Positions 34,782-43,180 of a stretch of DNA of 64,000 nucleotides are shown here, piece by piece. Source of the stretch: a virus; the IMG/VR virus record IMGVR_UViG_3300044712_002699, positions 16,744 to 80,743 of that record; one strand, written 5' to 3'. The notes beneath the pieces were generated by a model. It was not told where the DNA came from. It ran no database searches and saw nothing but the letters and a program-made list of their open reading frames with translations. Position 1 is the stretch's first letter, and each line of letters starts with the position of its first letter. Both the position numbers and the translations under genes were made by a program.

Positions 34782-37700
34782 TTAGTGCGCTCCCGCTTTC
34801 TGGAGGAGGGAAAGGAGACGCGGCGCGCCTATATTCTGAGCAAGTTCTAGGAGAGAAGCACCAGATTTCATTTTCGGGTTGGGGTTTGCTCCTTTATCAA
34901 GGAGATACTGAGCAACTTTGAACTTACCAAGACTCACAGCATACCAAAGAGGTGTTCTACCGTCATCGTCCGAGGCTTCTATATCAGATCCATTCGAGAG
35001 GAACAAATCTATTACTTGAAGGGCCTCGGGTTTCTTACTCTCTATTGCTCTCATAAGGGCTGTCTTACCAGTGGAAGTCCTCTCCTGAACATCTCCGCTT
35101 GCTCCGTGCTTGGCAAGGTACATAACAAGTTCGAGGTCTTTCCTGGCATCAAAAGCAGCAATAAGGAGAGGATCGCCATCCTTGGTGTACGCATAGTCTG
35201 CGCTTGCTCCGTATTGGAAAAGGAGATCGGCTAATTTGTAATCAGATACGGTAACCTGCCCTCTTCTATACTGCCACTGGCTTACAAGAAGAGCAGGAAT
35301 AAGGGCAGTCTCTTTAGAATCGTTCTGATCGTTAGGATCTTCCCCTTCCTTCAAGATATACTTGATTGTGGCAAGAACCTTGTTCTTATCAATCTTTTCT
35401 CTCTCAGCATACCACTGATCTCGGTGAAACTGCCGGATAAGATGCATTAACAAGGTATCACCATAATCGCCTATCCTGTTTTCAAGGTGCGCTCCGTTGT
35501 TTAACAATTCATCTGCGATATCGAGGTCACCCTGAAGAAGTGCATGAACAATCAGAGTATTCCCGTCGTCTAGTTCGATATCAGGATCAATACCATCATC
35601 CATAGCCTTCTTCACAGTCGTAAGATCGTGATTAATAACCGCATCCACAAGCATTACTTCCTGAGGAAGGTTGAGGCGATGAGTCACTTCGTTATCAAAC
35701 ATCACGCTCTTAGCATTGAGAAGTTCCTTCTCATCGATTTCCTTGAAAACACCAGCGGTCTTCGCCTTCTTAAGAAAATCCAAGACATAGTGATGAAAAT
35801 CATCGTCAACAAGACCATCGCCTCGACCGCGTATTGCAGTAATTTTCTTAGACTGCTGGTTGAGAAAAATTATAACCTGACCTCTGTCCTGTCTGTCTCT
35901 GAGACAATAGATAACAAGCTTCTTATTCGCAACATCCTCTTCATGTTTATTGAGTTGTTCATCCTCTTTCTCATCACTGCTGCTGTAATAGCTGCTATAA
36001 GATGAAGATTTTATTCTGACCTTCATCTCCTTGAGAGCAGATTTAATTTCCAATCCACTGTTCAGGATTTCCCACTGAAACCCGTTGGGGTAGTCCTTGA
36101 GGGGGATGCGCCCGATTATCTCGGAAGAATGAATGTCCCTATCGACTCGAGTATCACCTACCTTCATTGCATTGAGAGACTTCTCATATATACCAAAATC
36201 TTTTACGCCGAGTTTCTTAAGAAGAGCATAGAAATATCCTCTGTCTTGGGAGCGTATCACATCCCCATATCCAGCTTCTTTTCCATCTTCGCCGATCCCG
36301 GCTATTCCATCTATTCTGTACTTGGAAACGTCACCGTAATCCGAGCCGTATGTGGATAGACCTAACGCTCCGATAACCGATGATCCATCCTTGAGAGCAT
36401 AGATAAAGTCTTTTCCCGAAGTAATATCTCTCAAATTACTCCCATTGGCTTTGAACTTATAATCATCCTTAAGGGTCTTACATATCTCGCTTAGTTGACT
36501 CACTGTATAAACAGGGTACCACGCAAGCCCACCTGAGAAAGTTAAGACCGGGTCCGGGTCTCCAACGATGTCTTCATAATTTTCATAGGAAAGATAGGAG
36601 CCTTTGAAGTAAATAGACCCAATCGCGTCGAGATAACTTCCATCGATTTGTGTGATGTGTTGGTTATTCAAAAACTCAATAACGTAAGGTTTGAAACTAT
36701 CTTCAACGTCTCCGCCAAGCTCCAGACCTCGGAGATACTCTACCTTAGAGCCATTAACTATTGCAATAACTCGAGAAGATTCTCCCGAGTCTCTCAAGCT
36801 GTAGAAATTGCCCTTACTTATCGAATTCGAAAGCGACCATGAATCTGTCTTGCCTTTATAAGGAATTATTTCTAGGTCTATTTCGTCCTTGTTTTTAAGG
36901 TAAATCCACCTGATTCCGCTGGGCCAACTCATAACGTCCGGCACATCAAGAAGGCGAGCCCCCGCCTCTTCAGGAGTATGAAGTTCTCCATTGATCAGAT
37001 AACCGCCAATATTTTCATATTCCTTGCTGCGATTATACTGGTCGGAATACGTGAGGTAACCTTCCTCTTCCTTAATACTTTTCAAAACATCATAACAATA
37101 AGACCAGTACTTCGTTTCTACCTTTCCCCCAGTATCTAAACCGCGGATAATGGTTACTGTTCCACTATGATTTATGAGGATCACTGCGCGGGGGTTGCTT
37201 CCGGAGTCCTCAAGAACCATTAACTTCGATCCACCATTAATAAGGCTATATTCCAGACGTAATAGGTCAACACCAAATGTCTGACGTACCTCTGAAATGT
37301 CTTCTTCGAGGAACAGATTAATCCACCTCAAACCATTACCGTATGATTTCCTAACCAAACTCTCCGCCGTAGTAATTTGCCTAAACTCATCCCGACTCAT
37401 TACTCTGTCTTGATAGAGAACTGCCCCAACTGCGACAAGTAGTTCCGAATGTTCCTCAAGTCTGGATTGATAAAGTTCGTTCAATAAATCGTAACAGGGA
37501 GGCCAATATTGCTCTCTAACCATATTGCCAACATTAGACGTCACCGAGGTTTTAATATCCTGACGAATATCTCTACCGTCACCGCCGATGTTGGTGGGAT
37601 AAGTTTTATTTACTGCAATCAAGGCTCTAGTCTGGCCCGAAGAATCTTTCAAGAGGTAGGTTCTGGGTTTGTCAGGATCTCCGACTATCAGTTTACTTTC

Positions 37701-39248
37701 ATACCGATCCATACCATATCCTGCTTCAGAAATACCTACGGCATCGAACCCTTCCTCAAGTTCTTCCTGAAGTACGGCGAGTGTCCACTCTAATCCCCCC
37801 GGATAGGTACGTTTTGGTTCTCTTTCCTTCATCAAATTTGAAAATTCTTCTCTCGTCAAAAGATTATTCTCGTAGTAAAGAACCCCAAGAGCCTGCAAAG
37901 TATCCGAATGGTATCCGATAGTGCCCTTCTTGCTGAGGTCGCTTAACAAATCGAAACAGTATTTCCTCACCTCTTCCGAGAATGAAGTTTGATTGTTGTA
38001 GTACCCCCGAGTACCTAGCGTGGCCGATCCGTCACTCACAAAATCAAGTCTGTTTCCCGACACGCCAACTAGAACACGGGTCTTTTCAGAGGTGTCACGT
38101 AACACGTAGAGGCTATTGGAAGTTTTTCCACCAAGAAGGTCATCCTCGAGACGACTGTATGAATAAGGCACAGAAAGATTAATATCTGTAAAGGAAGCAG
38201 TCACATCATCCTGAACTATCACAGACCTCCACTGAAACCTATTGGGGTATTCGAGCAGAGGCTTTTGATTTCGAAGCTCGGCAAGATAATCATCTCGCTT
38301 CATAATCTCGCCATTGTAAAAGACTCCTCCTACATTACCAAGCTCCCGGACATTACTTATCCATCCCTCTTTCTTTCCTTGTCTAAGAAAACTAATTACA
38401 TAGTCGTGATATCTTTCAACAACCGCTTGGTTTCCCTTACCCTTAATCTGGTTGACATCTCTGCCCCGAACTTCTATCGTGACGTGAGGCTCATTCTTCT
38501 CGTCTCTGAGGCTATAAATGATACACTGCTTCGCCTCTACTTGAGACGCATAAGAACCGACACAGTGACCCATCTGAGAGCCTTCTCGGTTTAGGGCATC
38601 TTCCGAAGTTACTTCAACCCACCGATAGCCATTCCCATAGACCTTTATTGTTGTAGTACCTGGTTCGTCTACGGTTTCCGCAGCACCGCCAGCCTTCGAT
38701 TGATTGATAAGCCAAGAAGTCCACTGCTCTGATTTCTTGATAGCTTCAGGAACAGAGATTCGAGTCAAATCATTTACTTTGAGGTCACGTAAAATAGTAT
38801 CTGGATGCTCCAGCATATAATTGAAGTAGTCCACAACATGAGTGACTTTCTCCGTAAAATCCTCTGATTCTACCCCGTTTACATCTACAATAAAGATTTC
38901 TTCTCCCCTCTGAAGTGCAGCATCCATCCAGGCTTGATAATCCCTCGAAGTAGGATCGGGTAACTTAGTCACTTGGTCGGCTTCGGGGTAGTCGTTGATG
39001 AGGAACTTTCTAAGATTGGATTGGAGCCACTTATTTATCTCGGGAAACTGAGCCTGTGCGGTGAACTGTTTGACATATTCATCTATCTCCCACACGTTCG
39101 CGACATTCCTCTCATTGAGAGGCATCACAACATTAAGGGCTTCCAATAAGCCAACAGCGCTAATTAAAGTTCCAGGCAGAACGGGTCTTCGAGCCACAAC
39201 TCCTCCAACAGAGTCTAGCGTTTCAAAAATCTGCCTAGATTTTATCAT
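34782..39248 (-). CDS. PcfJ-like seven-repeat protein with C-terminal ankyrin repeats (1488 aa)
   Basis: After about 200 helical residues comes a PcfJ-like unit (N-G-[YL]-R-W-[VI] at 206-211, MGHCVGSY at 226-233, IIYSLRDE, IEVRGRDVNQIKGKGNQ). I see seven such units of about 130-150 aa to about residue 1190, each starting [YG]-x-[GN]-[GR]-[LFI]-x-W and containing [YL]-x-L-[RKE]-D plus a strand ending in an R-G-type motif. Only the first keeps the H-C-V-G-S-Y core; the others are diverged. The last 290 residues are ankyrin repeats (TALMRAIESKKPEALQVIDL, GRTPLWYAVSLGKFKVAQYL). PcfJ itself is of uncertain function. The N-terminus MIKSRQIFETLDSVGG weakly fits the common tag. Alternative start: GTG 39197 with GGAGG, if the promoter at 39239-39267 is real. 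Confidence 0.75.
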   Translation of the reverse strand: MIKSRQIFETLDSVGGVVARRPVLPGTLISAVGLLEALNVVMPLNERNVANVWEIDEYVKQFTAQAQFPEINKWLQSNLRKFLINDYPEADQVTKLPDPTSRDYQAWMDAALQRGEEIFIVDVNGVESEDFTEKVTHVVDYFNYMLEHPDTILRDLKVNDLTRISVPEAIKKSEQWTSWLINQSKAGGAAETVDEPGTTTIKVYGNGYRWVEVTSEDALNREGSQMGHCVGSYASQVEAKQCIIYSLRDEKNEPHVTIEVRGRDVNQIKGKGNQAVVERYHDYVISFLRQGKKEGWISNVRELGNVGGVFYNGEIMKRDDYLAELRNQKPLLEYPNRFQWRSVIVQDDVTASFTDINLSVPYSYSRLEDDLLGGKTSNSLYVLRDTSEKTRVLVGVSGNRLDFVSDGSATLGTRGYYNNQTSFSEEVRKYCFDLLSDLSKKGTIGYHSDTLQALGVLYYENNLLTREEFSNLMKEREPKRTYPGGLEWTLAVLQEELEEGFDAVGISEAGYGMDRYESKLIVGDPDKPRTYLLKDSSGQTRALIAVNKTYPTNIGGDGRDIRQDIKTSVTSNVGNMVREQYWPPCYDLLNELYQSRLEEHSELLVAVGAVLYQDRVMSRDEFRQITTAESLVRKSYGNGLRWINLFLEEDISEVRQTFGVDLLRLEYSLINGGSKLMVLEDSGSNPRAVILINHSGTVTIIRGLDTGGKVETKYWSYCYDVLKSIKEEEGYLTYSDQYNRSKEYENIGGYLINGELHTPEEAGARLLDVPDVMSWPSGIRWIYLKNKDEIDLEIIPYKGKTDSWSLSNSISKGNFYSLRDSGESSRVIAIVNGSKVEYLRGLELGGDVEDSFKPYVIEFLNNQHITQIDGSYLDAIGSIYFKGSYLSYENYEDIVGDPDPVLTFSGGLAWYPVYTVSQLSEICKTLKDDYKFKANGSNLRDITSGKDFIYALKDGSSVIGALGLSTYGSDYGDVSKYRIDGIAGIGEDGKEAGYGDVIRSQDRGYFYALLKKLGVKDFGIYEKSLNAMKVGDTRVDRDIHSSEIIGRIPLKDYPNGFQWEILNSGLEIKSALKEMKVRIKSSSYSSYYSSSDEKEDEQLNKHEEDVANKKLVIYCLRDRQDRGQVIIFLNQQSKKITAIRGRGDGLVDDDFHHYVLDFLKKAKTAGVFKEIDEKELLNAKSVMFDNEVTHRLNLPQEVMLVDAVINHDLTTVKKAMDDGIDPDIELDDGNTLIVHALLQGDLDIADELLNNGAHLENRIGDYGDTLLMHLIRQFHRDQWYAEREKIDKNKVLATIKYILKEGEDPNDQNDSKETALIPALLVSQWQYRRGQVTVSDYKLADLLFQYGASADYAYTKDGDPLLIAAFDARKDLELVMYLAKHGASGDVQERTSTGKTALMRAIESKKPEALQVIDLFLSNGSDIEASDDDGRTPLWYAVSLGKFKVAQYLLDKGANPNPKMKSGASLLELAQNIGAPRLLSLLQKAGAH

Positions 39249-39267
39249 ATATTTCTCACTTTGTCAA
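39239..39267 (-). promoter_or_regulatory. Possible promoter overlapping the start of the PcfJ/ankyrin gene
   Basis: On the minus strand TTGACA (39267-39262), 17-nt spacer, TAAAAT (39244-39239). The -10 falls inside codons 2-4 of the longest frame, so either transcription starts elsewhere or translation starts at the GTG at 39197. Good hexamers and spacing, but conflicting position. Confidence 0.45.
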
Positions 39268-39329
39268 GTAAATTCTTGTGCAGGATGAATCAAAAGAAAA
39301 ACAAAGAGGAGGATAAAAAAGTTGAAGAG

Positions 39330-40073
39330 TTAACGCGGCTTCTTTTGGAACGGTCTCTTCGGAGGGGGTTGACTCTTACCCGAGCGCGGTGATCGACCAG
39401 ATGAAAAGGAGCCGCCCCTAGACATTCCCTGTTCTGGTCTCTTTTCACCTCGAAAACTCAAACCTCGGTACATCTCTTCTGTGAGACACCTCAAAACGTT
39501 CTCCCTCCCATAGACTTGCTCGACTTGCCTTAGAAGAATCATCATCGGGATATCGTCTTGATTCCTCTCAATGAATGCCGCCGAATCGATTGAGGCATCA
39601 GGCTCGGAATAATCCCCTTCCGAAATAGAAGGAACTTTTTTATCTGATTCTTTTGCCAGTTTCCGCTCCCACAACCAGTTTTTAAGTTCAGTATCAGTCC
39701 TGCCTTTACAGGAACTCATAGCGACCGGTATATCCTCATTATCGAGCCACCCCAACTCAGCAAAAGAAGCAAGGATTTGAATCTTAGAGAACCCTATCTT
39801 AGATATATCCCTACTACTCAATCCTTGTTTTTTTATAAAATCTCCTACCTTTAGACACGTCTCTGCCGTCTCGAATCCGCAGGAAAGGTTTCGCTCTACC
39901 ATATCTCTAAGATCATTATAACCCAAGGTAGAAAGAGTCGGTTTGCCCGATCCGTTGTTAGATTGGCAGAGACGCGTAAGTATATCGGACATTACCGTCT
40001 TATACTTCGCGGCAAGCGAGTCAGCCTCCAAGAGATCCTTCAACAAGGTCTCTGTCTCATTATTGTTTGTCAT
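39330..40073 (-). CDS. Hypothetical protein with basic RG-rich tail, 247 aa
   Basis: The N-terminal 130 residues are helical (ETLLKDLLEADSLAAKYK, VGDFIKKQGLSSRDISKIGF). An acidic Ser-rich linker follows, and the last 45 residues are Arg/Gly/Ser/Pro-rich (RGGSFSSGRSPRSGKSQ ... PFQKKPR), a composition typical of nucleic-acid-binding disordered tails. No conserved domain was recognised. A role in packaged-DNA or RNA binding is plausible but unproven. It is followed by an 80-nt gap with a possible promoter. Confidence 0.6.
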   Translation of the reverse strand: MTNNNETETLLKDLLEADSLAAKYKTVMSDILTRLCQSNNGSGKPTLSTLGYNDLRDMVERNLSCGFETAETCLKVGDFIKKQGLSSRDISKIGFSKIQILASFAELGWLDNEDIPVAMSSCKGRTDTELKNWLWERKLAKESDKKVPSISEGDYSEPDASIDSAAFIERNQDDIPMMILLRQVEQVYGRENVLRCLTEEMYRGLSFRGEKRPEQGMSRGGSFSSGRSPRSGKSQPPPKRPFQKKPR

Positions 40074-40108
40074 CTGATTCCAGTGGTTAGATATGAGGGT
40101 GCAGTCTA

Positions 40109-40441
40109 TCAGTGTCTATGCTTAATCCCAAAATCAATTTCGAGTTGTTTCAAATCAATAGCCCAATGTTTCACGCTGTGGTGGAGATTGTCTACAGAAA
40201 TACGGGTGAGCATCTCATCCCATGTCTCTTCTTCAATAGTATCTTTTGCTTCTTTTAAACCAGCGCCGGAGACTTGCCGGAGCAATTTTATAGCGAGTAT
40301 TTTCCTGTTTTTACGTTTATACAACGTTTCTAAGAGCAGACTAATTCGATCCCTGATGCTGTTCCACTCTTCGATCTCGGCCTGAAGCCTCACCTGCTCC
40401 TCTTGATATGCTTTAGTAGCCAAAGTTCGTAGCGAACCCAA
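40109..40441 (-). CDS. MGSLR-tagged protein with ribosomal L7/L12 C-terminal-like domain
   Basis: A 110-aa protein starting MGSLRTLATKAYQEEQVR. Residues about 47-72 (KILAIKLLRQVSGAGLKEAK, then DTIEE) closely match the L7/L12 C-terminal signature (K-[IV]-x-[VA]-I-K-x-[VL]-R-x-[VI]-[ST]-G-x-G-L-K-E-A-K). In bacteria that domain recruits translation factors to the ribosome stalk. The rest of L7/L12 is absent and the flanks are helical. Phage L7/L12-CTD-like proteins might interfere with or borrow the translation machinery; here the tag and the structural operon could instead indicate a virion protein that kept the fold. Confidence 0.7.
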   Translation of the reverse strand: MGSLRTLATKAYQEEQVRLQAEIEEWNSIRDRISLLLETLYKRKNRKILAIKLLRQVSGAGLKEAKDTIEEETWDEMLTRISVDNLHHSVKHWAIDLKQLEIDFGIKHRH

Positions 40442-40455
40442 AAACTCTCTCCGTT

Positions 40456-40812
40456 CTACTTAGACGCGTGAAACTCAATGAGAGGAAAAACCTTAACAGG
40501 AATTTCAGCCTCGATACCTTTTCCTCGACCCATAATAATATCAGACTCTGATGCGTAAGTAAACGTATAATCCGGCCACTTGTCAAATTTTTTCTTTCCA
40601 AAGGGCATAGGAGGAGGGCCAACATTCGTTCCGGGTGGAAGAAAAATCTCTTCATTATCGACACAGAAATGGACTCCTTCTTCTATACCCAGAGCAGTCA
40701 AAAACTGTATCAAATCCTCTTTTATCACGCGGGTATCGGGAATGGTTGGATCCATGTCATCTCCAGATGCTTCATATAGTAAAATTTCGATTTGTTCGCT
40801 GATACTAAACAC
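40456..40812 (-). CDS. Hypothetical tagged protein, 118 aa
   Basis: The N-terminus MFSISEQIEILLYEASGDD fits the recurring amphipathic signature ending in E-A. The body is acidic with a Pro-rich loop (LPPGTNVGPPPMPFGKKK) and a final strand pair (AEIPVKVFPLIEFHASK). No domain was recognised. It lies 14 nt before and after its neighbours in the portal-proximal minus-strand operon. Function unknown. Confidence 0.55.
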   Translation of the reverse strand: MFSISEQIEILLYEASGDDMDPTIPDTRVIKEDLIQFLTALGIEEGVHFCVDNEEIFLPPGTNVGPPPMPFGKKKFDKWPDYTFTYASESDIIMGRGKGIEAEIPVKVFPLIEFHASK

Positions 40813-40825
40813 GTCGTGGGATCTC

Positions 40826-41401
40826 TTAGTTTGAGGAAAATGTCTTTATATGATGAAGTCTACGCGCAGCAGCGAGCCCCATTTTCTGTTGCTCTCCCAA
40901 TCGCCTGTTTCTTTTCTGATGAGTCACGACACTGATTTTTCTATTGCCCTTCATAGTAAAGGCTTCATCAAGCAACGATTTGGTTAAACCGCATGTCCCG
41001 CTCTCTTTCACTTCTTGGTAGTCAACCTTTCCAGCACTCATTAAGTTGGTAAGAACCGCCTTCCTTAACCACCGACCGTCTCCAAATACGACTCTATCTC
41101 TATTAATCGGCATAACACCTTCCAGATCGATCCAACCCATTTCATCGTCTGTAAGGGGGTTAAGGATAGAACACCCAGGAACTTCGTCCTGATAGGTTAA
41201 TATTGCGTCAATACTATCACCTTCTTGGTCAGTTAGATTAATAAAAACGTCACCCGTAGTCTCATCACAATAAGCATAAGAATCACTAACCACAAGATTA
41301 TACCTAGAGAGGAGACGCGTTAGAACATCGGAACAGTCTGTCAAGTCGTAGTTAAGACTACAAACGCGAGCCATAGGATTGCCAAGTGCTCCAAAAGACA
41401 T
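40826..41401 (-). CDS. Hypothetical protein, 191 aa
   Basis: An acidic N-terminal two thirds (LTDCSDVLTRLLSRYNLVVS, FINLTDQEGDSIDAILTY) and a basic C-terminus (KGNRKISVVTHQKRNRRLGE). Its ATG overlaps the stop of the zinc-ribbon gene by 1 nt, so the two are translationally coupled. No domain was recognised. It lies in the operon upstream of the PcfJ/ankyrin gene and downstream of the portal. Function unknown. Confidence 0.6.
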   Translation of the reverse strand: MSFGALGNPMARVCSLNYDLTDCSDVLTRLLSRYNLVVSDSYAYCDETTGDVFINLTDQEGDSIDAILTYQDEVPGCSILNPLTDDEMGWIDLEGVMPINRDRVVFGDGRWLRKAVLTNLMSAGKVDYQEVKESGTCGLTKSLLDEAFTMKGNRKISVVTHQKRNRRLGEQQKMGLAAARRLHHIKTFSSN

Positions 41402-41757
41402 CAGGAGTTCCTCCGGTCTTCAGTATAGGATTTTCTCAACACCACTTGCTGTCGCCACTTTTCAACTTCCTCTTCGAGACATGACGATCTATAACAACAC
41501 TTGAGCTGATCACAAAAGTCTTCAGCCTTTAAGTAACAGGTAGGATAACCGTTTTGTTTTTGGCTTTTTCTTATCTTGCTGACAGCCTGTCCTCGAAGAC
41601 ACTCGGGACAATAGCCTGAGGAGATATCTACTTGATCACGCTCTATCATCTCCCTTATATTCTCGGGAGTATCCTCACTCATTGTCCAGTATACCCCGCA
41701 CTTGATGCAACGATAAATAAAAGCTTCGGCTTCTTTAAGAACCGCTTGAGTTGACAA
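41401..41757 (-). CDS. Zinc-ribbon-like hypothetical protein, 118 aa
   Basis: Two Cys pairs (YRCIKCGVYW and SGYCPECLRG, about residues 15-55) form a likely zinc ribbon, with further Cys (CYLKAEDFCDQLKCCYRSSC) that could bind a second metal. The C-terminus is basic. The start MSTQAVLKEAEAF is a loose match to the common N-terminal signature. Short zinc ribbons in phages serve in DNA binding, transcription or structural stabilisation; the sequence does not say which. Confidence 0.6.
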   Translation of the reverse strand: MSTQAVLKEAEAFIYRCIKCGVYWTMSEDTPENIREMIERDQVDISSGYCPECLRGQAVSKIRKSQKQNGYPTCYLKAEDFCDQLKCCYRSSCLEEEVEKWRQQVVLRKSYTEDRRNS

Positions 41758-41773
41758 GGTCGTGTACCTCTGA

Positions 41774-42550
41774 TCATCCGATTAATTGCTGCTTCACCTG
41801 AAGGGTGTAACGAACCATCTTATCAAAGTCAGCGAACCTTTTGTTCCTAAGAAAAACACTACTATCTAACACAATCGTTAGGATTCTGTCAAGACCCCGG
41901 CAATTCACATGAAACTCTATTTGTTTCTCAATTTGTGTTTGAGCCATCCAATGCTCTACATATAAGATATAGTTATCTACGGAGAAGTCAACTTTCAAGT
42001 AAGCAAGATCGCCGAACTCGAATCTTATCTTATTCCATAAAAGACTCGCCTCGTCTCGCATTTCCAATTCAGATACCTTTTGCGCGTTCACACCCCGAGG
42101 CTCATCTCGTCTAATATATGAAACTATGGCAGGAATATGTGTAAATCCAAACTCAATACTGACGTTGGCGCGGTGAATCCCGTCTGAGATTTGAAAATGA
42201 CCACCGTCAGGATTTTGATGTAATCTTATAGGCGACAGAGGAATTCCAGATTCGATATCTCTGCGAACGCGCTCAGATTTGCCGCTGCTCCACGGCTTTT
42301 CCAGTTCAACTCTATCAAGAGGAAAAATCTCTAATTTATCTCGAGTCCAGTATCCGTAATCGCGCCAAGAAAGGTAGGCTTCCGCGGGGTCTTGTTTCTT
42401 AAGGAGAGATTTGTCGTATTGAGTTAATTGGTACTTATAGTACAACTTATTGTTATTACTACTTTCTGTACATGTACCAATTTTTCTCTTTTTTTCGCTT
42501 TGTTTCAACGCCTCTCGGCTTAATTTAATGATGGAACGCGCGGTTGTCAA
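41774..42550 (-). CDS. ParB-like (ParB/Srx superfamily) domain protein with N-terminal tag
   Basis: A 258-aa protein that starts MTTARSIIKLSREALKQ, a good copy of the recurring tag. Residues about 77-145 match the ParB/sulfiredoxin nucleotide-binding fold: IPLSPIRLHQNPDGGHFQI then SDGIHR (122-127) and FGFTHIPAIV. In this fold the [SG]-D-G-x-H-R loop binds nucleotide (CTP in ParB). No ParB helix-turn-helix follows; the C-terminal part (about 160-258) is a beta-strand/helix domain. Phage proteins with this fold act as DNA-binding or nucleotide-hydrolysing enzymes. The tag suggests a packaged protein (inference). Confidence 0.7.
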   Translation of the reverse strand: MTTARSIIKLSREALKQSEKKRKIGTCTESSNNNKLYYKYQLTQYDKSLLKKQDPAEAYLSWRDYGYWTRDKLEIFPLDRVELEKPWSSGKSERVRRDIESGIPLSPIRLHQNPDGGHFQISDGIHRANVSIEFGFTHIPAIVSYIRRDEPRGVNAQKVSELEMRDEASLLWNKIRFEFGDLAYLKVDFSVDNYILYVEHWMAQTQIEKQIEFHVNCRGLDRILTIVLDSSVFLRNKRFADFDKMVRYTLQVKQQLIG

Positions 42551-42560
42551 GGGGTTTGCC

Positions 42561-42965
42561 TCAAAAAAATGAAACTCTTTTTCCTCTCACAGAATTTTTG
42601 TAAGATTTGAGTATCTTAGAAATATCTCTAGCGTTTAGTATCATCCCTTTCCTTTTAGCCTTCTTAATTTCCTTATCAATTCTCTCGTCACTATCTTCTT
42701 TACCGTCTTGATTATCCGGTTCCGGGTATTTAGCACTAACAATTCCAATCTTCCCTTTCCGAAACGCGCCCCCGCCTACACCAGATGCAAGCGGTCGTCC
42801 TAGATTATTAAGACTAATACCGCCCCCAGGGGATACCGCGCTGGCATAGTTACTAGCGCCCATTCCACCTATACCGCCAGCCCCTATTCCGTTGCTGAGA
42901 CCCCCCATACCGTCTTCAGGCAGTTCTCTCTCAAGCAACTCGAGCAATTCTTTTGCTTTCGACAT
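42561..42965 (-). CDS. Gly-rich tagged protein, 134 aa
   Basis: Starts MSKAKELLELLERELPEDG, matching the common N-terminal signature, then a Gly/Ser/Ala-rich disordered stretch of about 50 residues (GGLSNGIGAGGIGGMGASNY), then a charged helical end (KEIKKAKRKGMILNARDISK). This tag-linker-helix layout is like scaffold or internal-head proteins of large myophages, but no homology was recognised. It overlaps the preceding gene by 35 nt. Confidence 0.55.
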   Translation of the reverse strand: MSKAKELLELLERELPEDGMGGLSNGIGAGGIGGMGASNYASAVSPGGGISLNNLGRPLASGVGGGAFRKGKIGIVSAKYPEPDNQDGKEDSDERIDKEIKKAKRKGMILNARDISKILKSYKNSVRGKRVSFF

Positions 42966-43158
42966 TTTTCTGTCTCCGCTCCACCCGTTTCAAAAACTCA
43001 ATCTTAATATGTCTAGTTAAAGATTCAACAACTTCTTCAAGGTTTTTACATTGTATCTTGCCTGCCCGAACCGGGAACCCGATGTTCCTCAAATACTGCT
43101 CGTAATCTTTTAAGAATGAATCAAGTATTTCACAGAATTCCTCATGAGATATTTCCAT
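42931..43158 (-). CDS. Small helical protein next to portal, 75 aa
   Basis: Start taken at ATG 43158 (AAAGGT at 6 nt), 22 nt after the portal stop; a longer start at 43236 would run into the portal gene. Sequence MEISHEEFCEILDSFLKDYE and then a basic helix (IEFLKRVERRQKNVESKR). Small charged helical proteins directly after a portal gene are often scaffold or head-assembly factors in T4-like phages, such as gp67/gp68. The position supports that; the sequence neither proves nor denies it. Confidence 0.5.
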   Translation of the reverse strand: MEISHEEFCEILDSFLKDYEQYLRNIGFPVRAGKIQCKNLEEVVESLTRHIKIEFLKRVERRQKNVESKRIARVA

Positions 43159-43180
43159 TGTGCTACCTTTCTGTGTTTGT

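Noticed and set aside
39963-40385. Plus-strand open frame of 140 codons across two minus-strand genes.
   Set aside because: It bridges two genes on the other strand, and the L7/L12-like pattern clearly belongs to the minus strand.
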